A stretch of DNA of 13,937 nucleotides from Methanomassiliicoccaceae archaeon (lineage in GTDB: Archaea > Thermoplasmatota > Thermoplasmata > Methanomassiliicoccales > Methanomethylophilaceae): assembly GCA_009776625.1 (NCBI GenBank), contig WRNL01000011.1, positions 5,795-19,731 on the forward strand, in the 5' to 3' direction. A program made the position numbers and the translations under genes. Positions 1 to 5,897 of this stretch are shown here, one piece after another. The notes beneath the pieces were generated by a model. That model ran no database searches. It was given only the letters and a program-made list of their open reading frames with translations, and was not told the DNA's origin. Within the stretch, counting starts at the first letter, position 1. Each line of letters begins with the position of its first letter.

Positions 1-1217
1 TCCTCCATGTCGGCCTGCCTGTTGGTGAATTTGCATTCGGCGAACAATCCCTCGACCCTGCCGTCCTTCCCCACTGAGCCTATCACGTCGATCTCCGCCG
101 TCGTGCCGCCCGGCGACGGGCCCCACCATCTCCCGGTCACAGGATACCCCATCGTCCCGGTAACGTACTGGGAGCACATGACCTCGAACACACGCCCCAT
201 GTGGTCCACGAACTCCCTCTCCAGGTTCTGGGAGATGCTTTTCAGGGATGGCCCCATTATCGTCCGGTTCCGGCCGATGACCTTCGTATAATAGAATCGG
301 AAAAGGTTGTCCGAGATGTAATACCTGCTCCGCCTCTCGGTATTCTCGTTGAACGGCAGGATCCTCTCCACATACCCGAGGTCCACAAGGTCGTCAAGGC
401 ACCTCGACGTCTCTGAGGAGGAAATGCCGGTCTGGTCGGATATCTCGTTGATTCTGGCACGGCCTCTTGCCAAGGCCTCGATGATGTTATTGTACTTTTT
501 CGGGTCGAGGAGCTCCTGCAGCATCAGGAACTCTGGCTCCGATGCCAGCATGGAACCCTCCGTGAAGAACTCTTTCGCGATGATGTCGAAGACGTCCCCA
601 TCCCGGGCGAACTTCTTCAGGTACAGCGGTATGCCCCCGACCGCCCCATAGATGCAGGCCTTCTCGTAACTGCTCCTTTTCGGGAAGAACTCAGCCGACT
701 CCCTGTAATCCATCGGCTCGACATGGATCTCGTGCGTCCTCCTCCCGTAAAGCGGGCTCTCGCGGCCAAGCACCTGGCGTTTCATGAAGCTCATGGATGA
801 CCCGCAGAGAATCAGGAACAGTTTCGTCCTCTGGGCGACATGGTCGATGAAGATCTGCAGCATGCTCAGTATCTCCACGTCGGATTCGACGAGAAAGGGG
901 AACTCGTCGATCACGAGCACTAGCCTCTCGCCTATGTTATCCGTTACGACCCCGAACAGGTCGTCGAAGTACAGGACGTCGTCGCCGGCGATGCAGAGCG
1001 CCTCCTTCACGGCCTTGTTGAAGAACCTCAGGTTCATGTCCCCCCTGGCACGCATGGCCGTGAAGAATATCGCGCGCTTGTCCTTCACGAACTGCTCTAT
1101 TATGGCCGTCTTCCCCACTCTGCGGCGCCCGTATATGGCCACAAATTCGAACCCGTCGCTATTGTATAGCTGATTCAGTGCCTCCAATTGTTTTTTTCTG
1201 CCGACGAATTCCTCCAT
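1..1217 (-). CDS. Archaeal-type ATPase (ATPase_2 / DUF234 family), 3' end outside the window
   Basis: The gene starts at 1217 and is still open at base 1 (405 complete codons), so the C-terminus is missing only because the window ends. An N-terminal P-loop ATPase domain shows Walker A GRRRVGKT (about residues 30-37), Walker B LVLVIDEFP (D104, E105), a sensor-like LILCGSS (134-140) and an LYGRRT arginine motif near 156-161. A winged-helix-like region follows (about 240-290, INEISDQTGISSSETS). The end matches the DUF234 type, where D377, E394 and K396 (EIDVIG ... AECK) look like a PD-(D/E)XK nuclease core. Families of this kind are abundant in archaea, often near mobile DNA, and their cellular role is poorly defined. 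There is no Shine-Dalgarno site; a TATA box lies about 25 bp upstream of the ATG, so a leaderless start is likely. Family assignment is strong; biological role is not known. Confidence 0.93.
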   Translation of the reverse strand, partial: MEEFVGRKKQLEALNQLYNSDGFEFVAIYGRRRVGKTAIIEQFVKDKRAIFFTAMRARGDMNLRFFNKAVKEALCIAGDDVLYFDDLFGVVTDNIGERLVLVIDEFPFLVESDVEILSMLQIFIDHVAQRTKLFLILCGSSMSFMKRQVLGRESPLYGRRTHEIHVEPMDYRESAEFFPKRSSYEKACIYGAVGGIPLYLKKFARDGDVFDIIAKEFFTEGSMLASEPEFLMLQELLDPKKYNNIIEALARGRARINEISDQTGISSSETSRCLDDLVDLGYVERILPFNENTERRSRYYISDNLFRFYYTKVIGRNRTIMGPSLKSISQNLEREFVDHMGRVFEVMCSQYVTGTMGYPVTGRWWGPSPGGTTAEIDVIGSVGKDGRVEGLFAECKFTNRQADME

Positions 1218-1238
1218 GCGGCAGGATGGGTCGCGTGG

Positions 1239-1244
1239 TTTATA
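1239..1244 (-). promoter_or_regulatory. TATA box of the ATPase gene
   Basis: Read on the minus strand the site is TATAAA within AACTATAAACC. Its centre is about 25 bp before the ATG at 1217, the archaeal TATA-to-start spacing. Transcription would begin at or next to the ATG and give a leaderless mRNA, which agrees with the absence of a Shine-Dalgarno site. Confidence 0.65.
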
Positions 1245-1252
1245 GTTGTTTC

Positions 1253-1308
1253 CATTTACTGCAAAATCAGGGATTGTTTTCATTTACTGTAAAAATAGGA
1301 ATTGTTCT
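1253..1308. repeat. Tandem 28-bp direct repeat with TTTACNGTAAA-type palindromes
   Basis: Two copies (1253-1280 and 1281-1308) match at 23 of 28 positions by eye. Each carries a small palindrome: TTTACTGTAAA at 1283-1293 is perfect (5-bp arms, 1-nt centre), and TTTACTGCAAA at 1255-1265 has one change. The TTGTTT block ending each unit also occurs just before the first copy (1246-1251). The array ends about 8 bp upstream of the ATPase TATA box, the position expected for an operator or activator site. The binding protein is unknown; autoregulation by the ATPase's own winged-helix-like region is a guess. Confidence 0.7.
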
Positions 1309-1534
1309 TTCCTGTAGCACGGTACACATCCCTTTGTGTGTGTCCTTTGGTCTGTAACCCCATCTTAGATGCCCCCCGAGAAAACACAAGATTGCCATGA
1401 GGAATCGATGAAGGGGAGGGAGTTTCTGCCGTTCATCAGCTTGCCCAAGGACATGACGCTGGCGTTCATGGACATCCTATGCGTTGACCCCCATCCTGGC
1501 TGACCTGGTACATAGGAGCGTCCACCCAGCGTGA
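1309..1534. other. Intergenic stretch without a supported gene; possible element remnant
   Basis: This part of the 458-bp gap between the ATPase and the next gene holds no ORF that can be defended. A 44-codon plus-strand frame (1369-1503) and a 71-codon minus-strand frame (1365-1580) exist. Neither has a clear Shine-Dalgarno site or a recognisable family, and the minus frame is initiated inside the adjoining inverted repeat. The sequence could be the decayed interior of a small mobile element whose end is the inverted repeat at 1535-1601, but no transposase motif is visible. Confidence 0.35.
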
Positions 1535-1601
1535 TGGTGTTGTAGTTAACGACTTGTGTTAGGGTGCGGACATTTGACATAAGTCGTTAACTATAACACC
1601 A
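1535..1601. repeat. 25-bp inverted repeat with 17-nt loop
   Basis: The arms are 1535-1559 and 1577-1601. They are complementary over 25 positions except for two sites that would be G-U pairs in RNA, with a loop at 1560-1576. Each arm contains the palindrome GTTAAC. The stem is too long for an ordinary archaeal terminator, and no poly-T tract follows. It could be a fused pair of element ends (IS or MITE relic), a double operator for the downstream cassette, or a structured RNA. It sits about 75 bp before the start at 1676. Confidence 0.8.
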
Positions 1602-1644
1602 CCGTTTAATGACCGGGGGTAGGAAAGCATCTATATCCTATGTC

Positions 1645-1652
1645 ATAATATT
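1645..1652 (+). promoter_or_regulatory. Candidate TATA box for the two-gene cassette
   Basis: ATAATATT is centred about 27 bp before the ATG at 1676, which would give a leaderless transcript. A second AT-rich box, CTATATCC (1631-1638), lies further upstream and would give a short leader that includes GGGAGG (1658-1663). That purine run is 12 nt from the ATG, rather far for a Shine-Dalgarno site, so the choice between the two boxes is open. Confidence 0.45.
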
Positions 1653-1675
1653 GGAAAGGGAGGCAGGCAAGTCAG

Positions 1676-2164
1676 ATGGGCGAGGAAGGGATATTGACCG
1701 ACGATGTCGTTCGAGAGATTATCAATGAGAGAAAGTACTTGGCAGATTGGCCAATAGATTTGAAAAAACTAAAGGCAGAAAAGAACTCACGCCATTTGAG
1801 GATGGAGGTTCCGCTTGACTGTCAGAAATACCCATGTAGGGTTGCCATCCGGCAGAGCGTCGACCGCCCCACAAATTTCTCCGTGATACTTATCTACAGA
1901 AACAGGAACGGAGACCATACGATCGTAAGGTACAACGGGTATCATGGTGAGCATAAAAACAAATTCACAGGAGAAACAATATATGGCCCGCATATCCATA
2001 AGTTGACTGAGCTGTATCAAAGGCTCACCGACAAGCCTGAAGGCTATGCTGTGGCCACAAATGCGTATGTAGACATCTATGGGGCTGTCAATGTATTCGT
2101 CACAGATATGAACATATCCATCAAGCCCCCTGCAAAAAATAGAACATTGGAGGGCTGGGAATGA
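1676..2164 (+). CDS. Uncharacterised protein, possibly DUF6978-like; first gene of an AT-rich cassette
   Basis: This is a 162-residue soluble protein with no signal peptide or membrane segment. An N-terminal helical part (ILTDDVVREIINERKYL, 6-22) is followed by a beta-rich region and a histidine-rich stretch, YNGYHGEHKN (87-96) and YGPHIHK (103-109), in which H90, H93, H106 and H108 could form a metal or nucleotide site. The overall pattern (RYNG-HG-H-N then PHIH, then a YA--T-AY segment) resembles proteins I associate with DUF6978, but that label is from memory and moderate. The gene overlaps the next by four bases (ATGA), implying translational coupling. Base composition and codon use are clearly AT-richer than the core genes to the right, which suggests acquisition by transfer. 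Function unknown; an accessory, toxin-antitoxin or defence role is inference from context only. Confidence 0.8.
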   Translation: MGEEGILTDDVVREIINERKYLADWPIDLKKLKAEKNSRHLRMEVPLDCQKYPCRVAIRQSVDRPTNFSVILIYRNRNGDHTIVRYNGYHGEHKNKFTGETIYGPHIHKLTELYQRLTDKPEGYAVATNAYVDIYGAVNVFVTDMNISIKPPAKNRTLEGWE

Positions 2165-2922
2165 ATGCGGACATGCTCGAGTCGTTCAAATCATCAGTCT
2201 GTTCTAGCATAAGGGTAAGGGATCTCGGTCTGGACGAATACATGGTTCACACAGGGTTCACCTATGCCGATGGCGATGAGTTCCACATCATCCTCCGAAC
2301 GACAGATGAAGAGTGGGTGCTCTCCGACGAGGGACACACACTGATGTGGCTCTCCTATGAGGACTTCACGATGACACCAGTAAGGGCGGATCTTTTCGAG
2401 AGGATTCTGAACACCAACTCAGTTCAGAACGAAAACGGTGCCTTGACCGTCCGTTTCGACCCTGGAATGTCAGGGCAGGCCCTGTATTCGCTCGTCCAAG
2501 CTATAATGCAAGTTTCAGATTTGAGGTTCATGAGCAAAACGAGGGTTCTGAATACCTTCATCGACGACATCAAGGAATTGTTCAAATCATCTGAAATGAA
2601 CCCAAGATGCAGATTCGATTTGACCGTAGAAACCCCCAAGGGCGGGGTGTTCACTCCCGACATATACATTGAAGAGGAGAACCCCATCCTTGTATTCGGG
2701 ATAACGAACACCGACAACTGCCGTGATGCGGTCATAAACATGCTAGAGTTGCAGAGGTCCCCTTCTAATTACCGATATTTTGCCATTGTCGAGGATTTGG
2801 AAGGCATCACAGTCAAAGACAGGCAGAGGCTGATGAGGTCAGCTGACAAGACGGTTGAGGGCTTGGGGAACTTAATGCAATCCATCGAGAGGTTCATATC
2901 GATTTCCGAGACCAGGGCATGA
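2161..2922 (+). CDS. DUF1828-DUF1829 domain protein
   Basis: The protein has 253 residues and looks soluble. The N-terminal part carries the DUF1828 signature: a strand-rich stretch leading into EWVLSDEGHTLMWLS (51-65), then a helical region with a QAIMQVSDL block (113-121). The C-terminal half fits DUF1829: RFDLTVETP (151-159), TPDIYIE (165-171), then a hydrophobic strand ILVFGITN (176-183). The layout of this half recalls a PD-(D/E)XK-like fold with PD at 166-167, but the expected E-x-K is missing, so nuclease activity is not supported. The start overlaps the upstream stop (ATGA), so both proteins are probably made together, perhaps as partners. The stop lies only 3 bp from the stop of the convergent priS gene, marking a sharp edge between AT-rich accessory DNA and the GC-rich core. 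Biochemical function is unknown. Confidence 0.85.
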   Translation: MNADMLESFKSSVCSSIRVRDLGLDEYMVHTGFTYADGDEFHIILRTTDEEWVLSDEGHTLMWLSYEDFTMTPVRADLFERILNTNSVQNENGALTVRFDPGMSGQALYSLVQAIMQVSDLRFMSKTRVLNTFIDDIKELFKSSEMNPRCRFDLTVETPKGGVFTPDIYIEEENPILVFGITNTDNCRDAVINMLELQRSPSNYRYFAIVEDLEGITVKDRQRLMRSADKTVEGLGNLMQSIERFISISETRA

Positions 2923-2925
2923 TGC

Positions 2926-4149
2926 TCAGATGACGGACTCCTTCTTCTCGGAGAGGTGGCCGTGGTCGGCCGCCCTCCGCCCCACGAGGAAAACGGCGGC
3001 GAACTCAGGGGCCTCGGTCTCCCCGGAGAGCGAGAAATGCTCCCCCCTGATGTCGAGCTCGTAGTCTTTCTTCATGGTTATCTTCACCGGCTCGTCCGAG
3101 TACGACGAGGGGACGGCGTCCCGGAGGGGGTCGAAACCCGTGAGCTCGTCCCTCGTGAGGGGCGTCACCCTTAGCCCGGTCTTCCCGTGGACGGACCCCG
3201 GGAGGCGTATTATCCGTTTTATATCGGGCGTGACGGGCTTGTCCACCTCTGCGGAGAGGGACGGCGCCACGTCATCCCCCATTATCCTCACGAGCATCTC
3301 CTGTGTGTTGCGGTTGAGGACGGCCATGTTGTTCTTCTCGAAGAGCCTCTTCCTCCCGGACCTCACGTCCTCCTGCATCTTCACGATGGTGCCCGTGGCG
3401 GAAGAGGAGATGGCGGGGTAGGCCCGCTTTAGGGCCTTTGGGTCGAGGTCGCACACGTCGTTCACGAGGTACATGAGCCCCTCCCTCATCCGCCTCTTCC
3501 ACCCGCCGGCCTCCGGCGGCGGGATGAGCCTGTCCCTCGCCACGTTCGTCCTGCTGCCCGCCGCCGTCCTCACCTGCGAGGTCGCGACCTTCTGGAAAGG
3601 GAACACCCAGTCTATGCTCAGGCCGGAGCACGTTATGTAGTCGACCAGCTCCCTCCTCTCGTGGGTGCCGAGGGTGAGCACCTCCTTGGAGGGGATGTGG
3701 GCGTGGTACCCCCTCCCCCCGGAGAACGTTATGTGGACGCCCTCTTCGCCGAACCCGAGGTCCGCGAACAGGAATGAGTCGGCCAGGCCGATCATCTCCC
3801 CCTTGATCCTGCTGAGCATCTCGGGGTATGACATCCGGTCGGCGCCCTCCAGGTGGTCGGCGTCGAGGTCGAATATCAGGTCGGCGCCGAGCCACTCCTT
3901 CTCATCCATGGTGGGGGCGCTCGGCCTCCTGTAGTACGCCGTGGAGTAGTAGCTGTGGCTGGGCGCCTGCGCGATCATGAACCGCGTCAGGTCCTCCGGG
4001 GTGGGGAACCCGAGGTGCCTCTGCACGAACTGCCTGTCGAAGAACATGAACCCGAACTCCCTCTTGGTGAAACGGTCCGGCATGATCGGGCGGTTCTCCT
4101 TGTAGTACTTCCTGAAGGACTTCAAAAGGAAACGGGAGTTGCTGTCCAT
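2926..4149 (-). CDS. priS: DNA primase small (catalytic) subunit PriS
   Basis: The 407-residue protein is the archaeal/eukaryotic-type primase catalytic subunit, which with PriL makes primers for chromosome replication. The catalytic aspartates are visible in LIFDLDADH (D94, D96), the nucleotide-binding SGGRGYHAH follows (143-151), and the third acidic residue is in TPDIKRIIRLPGSVHGKTGL (D309, with H321 in the SVHG motif). The N-terminus YYKENRPIMPDRFTKREFGF also matches PriS. Length is close to or slightly above usual, with a weakly conserved tail after about residue 345. The ATG at 4149 is preceded about 27 bp away by the palindromic TATA box shared with the divergent TatD-like gene. There is no Shine-Dalgarno site, so a leaderless start is likely. 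MCM is encoded about 5 kb downstream on the other strand. Confidence 0.97.
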   Translation of the reverse strand: MDSNSRFLLKSFRKYYKENRPIMPDRFTKREFGFMFFDRQFVQRHLGFPTPEDLTRFMIAQAPSHSYYSTAYYRRPSAPTMDEKEWLGADLIFDLDADHLEGADRMSYPEMLSRIKGEMIGLADSFLFADLGFGEEGVHITFSGGRGYHAHIPSKEVLTLGTHERRELVDYITCSGLSIDWVFPFQKVATSQVRTAAGSRTNVARDRLIPPPEAGGWKRRMREGLMYLVNDVCDLDPKALKRAYPAISSSATGTIVKMQEDVRSGRKRLFEKNNMAVLNRNTQEMLVRIMGDDVAPSLSAEVDKPVTPDIKRIIRLPGSVHGKTGLRVTPLTRDELTGFDPLRDAVPSSYSDEPVKITMKKDYELDIRGEHFSLSGETEAPEFAAVFLVGRRAADHGHLSEKKESVI

Positions 4150-4171
4150 ACCCTACTCGAATCAGGTAACG

Positions 4172-4181
4172 TATAATTATA
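4172..4181. promoter_or_regulatory. Palindromic TATA box, putative shared bidirectional promoter
   Basis: TATAATTATA is a perfect 10-bp palindrome lying in the 52-bp gap between priS and the TatD-like gene. Its centre is about 25 bp from the plus-strand ATG (4202) and about 27 bp from the minus-strand ATG (4149). Both distances fit a TATA-to-start spacing for leaderless mRNAs, and no other good TATA box exists in the gap. Confidence 0.7.
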
Positions 4182-4201
4182 TTGTCCGACGATTCACCGG
4201 C

Positions 4202-5041
4202 ATGGCAGAGAAGACGCCTGTCTACGACAACCACGTCCATATGGACCCCGGGGGCAGGAACGTGGAGGCGGCGAGGGAGTTCGAGGCGGCCGGCGGCACC
4301 GGCCTCACGCTGGTCACGCTGCCTTACAGGCACATCCAGATAGCCGGCGGGGAGGACTTCGGGCGCTCCTACGAGGTCACGCTGTCCCTTGCGGAGAGGG
4401 CGAGGGAGGCGACGGCGCTGGAGGTCAACGTCGCCGTCGGCCCCTACCCCGTGCTGATCCTGCCGCTCTCGGAGCTGCACGGCCTCGAGAGGGCCGAGGA
4501 GATGATGACGGAGGGGATGGACATAGCCGCCGGGATGGTGGCGGAGGGCAGGGCCTGCGCCATAGGGGAGATAGGGAGGCCGCACTTCGACGTCCCCCAG
4601 GATGTCTGGGACGCCTCCAACAGGGTGCTGCTGAGGGGGATGGAGCACGCGAAGGAGCTGGGCCGCCCCGTCATAATACACAGCGAGTCCGGCACCGTCG
4701 GGACCAACAGGTCGCTGTCCGACATGGCGAGGAGCGTCGGCCTGGACCCTGGGCTGGTGGTGAAGCACTCGTCGCCCCCCTTCGTGACCGACGAGGAGAC
4801 CTTCGGCGTCATGCCGTCGATACCCGCGTCGAAGAAGAACATCTCGGAGGCGCTGGGGAAGGGGTCCACCAGGCTGATGCTGGAGACGGACTACATCGAC
4901 GACCCGGGCCGCCCTGGCATGATGATGCCCATAACCACGGTCCCGAGCAAGGTCAAGGCGCTGCTGGCGAGCGGGAGGCTCGGGCAAGAGGACATCCACA
5001 GGATATGCAAGGACATCCCGGACAGCCTCTACCGCCTCTGA
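4202..5041 (+). CDS. TatD-like TIM-barrel metal-dependent hydrolase (archaeal COG1099 type)
   Basis: The 279-residue protein belongs to the amidohydrolase/TatD-like superfamily. Candidate metal ligands appear in the usual order: H11 and H13 in DNHVHMDPGG, E123 in AIGEIGRPHFD, H160 in PVIIHSESGT, H189 in VVKHSSPP and D230 in MLETDYIDDPGRPG. TatD relatives act as metal-dependent nucleases or small-molecule hydrolases, but the substrate of this archaeal branch is not established. The ATG at 4202 was chosen because MAEKTPVYDNHVH matches the normal family N-terminus and because it lies about 25 bp after the TATA palindrome. A frame extension back to 4139 would run through the promoter and into priS. 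The MBL gene starts 38 bp downstream, so cotranscription is plausible. Divergence from priS hints at a DNA-metabolism link, as inference only. Confidence 0.9.
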   Translation: MAEKTPVYDNHVHMDPGGRNVEAAREFEAAGGTGLTLVTLPYRHIQIAGGEDFGRSYEVTLSLAERAREATALEVNVAVGPYPVLILPLSELHGLERAEEMMTEGMDIAAGMVAEGRACAIGEIGRPHFDVPQDVWDASNRVLLRGMEHAKELGRPVIIHSESGTVGTNRSLSDMARSVGLDPGLVVKHSSPPFVTDEETFGVMPSIPASKKNISEALGKGSTRLMLETDYIDDPGRPGMMMPITTVPSKVKALLASGRLGQEDIHRICKDIPDSLYRL

Positions 5042-5068
5042 AACATTATTCAACGGGAAGGCGATACA

Positions 5069-5075
5069 GGGGGGA
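5069..5075 (+). promoter_or_regulatory. Shine-Dalgarno site fixing the start of the MBL gene
   Basis: GGGGGGA lies 4 nt before the ATG at 5080. This supports that start over an in-frame extension reaching back to 5005, inside the TatD-like gene. Presence of a ribosome site rather than a TATA box in this 38-bp gap fits an internal operon gene. Confidence 0.6.
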
Positions 5076-5079
5076 TAAC

Positions 5080-5829
5080 ATGCAGGCGAAGATCACCAGC
5101 GTCTATGACGAGGGCTCGCAGGTAGGCACCAGCCTGATTGGGGCGAAGGGGTTCTCCGCGCTCATCGAGTCCGGCGGCCAGAGGGTGCTCTTCGACACGG
5201 GCAGGAGGGGGAGGTACCTCCTGCACAACATGGCGTTCCTGGACATAAGGCCTGAGGACATAGACAAGGTGGTGATATCCCACCTGCATGCCAGCCACAC
5301 CGGGGGGGTGGAGGATCTGCTCAGGGGCAGGGGGGCGCCCCTGGGCATATACGCCCCCCGCCCGGCGGCGGGCGCCAAGGGGCAGAAGGGGGTCCGCATA
5401 CCGGAGGGGCTGTCGGACAGGGCCAGCGTGTTCGAGGTGATGGACTGGATGCAGGTCGCCGACAAGGTGTTCGTATCCTGCCCGACGGACGCGGGAGGGG
5501 GCCTCTCGGAGGTGTTCATGGTCATCTTGTCGAGGAAGGGGCCGGCGGTCGTGGCCGCCTGCTCCCATGCGGGCGTGGACGCGGTCATGGAACTGGTGAA
5601 CAAGAGGTTCGGGACCTACCCCCACGCCTACGTCGGGGGCGTGCACATACGCAAGGGGGAGAGGGAGAAGGCGGCCCGCATCGCGGCCTCGTTCGCGGAG
5701 AAGAAGTGCACAGACCTCCACCTGAACCACTGCACCGGGGTCGACGGCATGATGTACCTCAGGATGGAGCTGGGCCTCAGGGGCGTCAGCGACTTCTACG
5801 CCGGCTCGTCCCTGTCCTTGGACCTGTGA
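5080..5829 (+). CDS. Metallo-beta-lactamase-fold protein (COG1237-like) with altered HxHxDH motif
   Basis: The 249-residue protein resembles the archaeal MBL-fold group that includes the 7,8-dihydropterin-6-methyl-4-(beta-D-ribofuranosyl)-aminobenzene-phosphate synthase-like proteins. Visible signatures are VLFDTGRRGRYLLHN (36-50), DIDKVVISHLHASHTGG (60-76), ACSHAG (160-165), GGVHI (186-190) and LNHCTG (215-220). The core metal motif reads HLHASH: H68, H70 and H73 are present, but the Asp that normally precedes the last His is Ser72. The other likely ligands H163, H189 and H217 remain. Losing that Asp should weaken or change the second metal site, so the reaction may differ from relatives or activity may be low. 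The gene sits 38 bp after the TatD-like gene and probably shares its transcript. Cytoplasmic; substrate unknown. Confidence 0.9.
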   Translation: MQAKITSVYDEGSQVGTSLIGAKGFSALIESGGQRVLFDTGRRGRYLLHNMAFLDIRPEDIDKVVISHLHASHTGGVEDLLRGRGAPLGIYAPRPAAGAKGQKGVRIPEGLSDRASVFEVMDWMQVADKVFVSCPTDAGGGLSEVFMVILSRKGPAVVAACSHAGVDAVMELVNKRFGTYPHAYVGGVHIRKGEREKAARIAASFAEKKCTDLHLNHCTGVDGMMYLRMELGLRGVSDFYAGSSLSLDL

Positions 5830-5850
5830 GGGCGGGGCGGCCACTCAAAG

Positions 5851-5858
5851 ATATATTC
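5851..5858 (+). promoter_or_regulatory. TATA box of htpX
   Basis: ATATATTC in the 68-bp gap after the MBL gene is centred about 43 bp before the htpX ATG. This predicts a transcript start near 5880 and a short leader that includes the Shine-Dalgarno site GGAGTGAT (5887-5894), unlike the leaderless genes nearby. Confidence 0.5.
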
Positions 5859-5897
5859 AAATACAGCCGCAATTCTACTAACCAAAGGAGTGATACA

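Noticed and set aside
7..1173. Plus-strand open frames at 7-291, 349-651 and 784-1173
   Set aside because: They lie antisense to the ATPase gene, which has clear Walker motifs over the same bases; no domain or start signal supports them.
1253..1308. CRISPR-like reading of the tandem repeats
   Set aside because: The two units are directly adjacent with no unique spacers between them and there are only two copies; cas genes are absent.
1365..1580. 71-codon minus-strand frame
   Set aside because: Its start lies in the arm of the 25-bp inverted repeat, it has no ribosome site and no recognisable family.
2776..2922. DUF1829 half as an active restriction-type nuclease
   Set aside because: The PD at 166-167 is present but the E-x-K that should follow on the next strand is missing.
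3902..5053. Long minus-strand frame opposite the TatD-like gene and priS start
   Set aside because: Rich in Arg, Pro, His and Gly, as expected from a shadow frame of GC-rich coding DNA; the TatD-like gene on the other strand has intact metal motifs.
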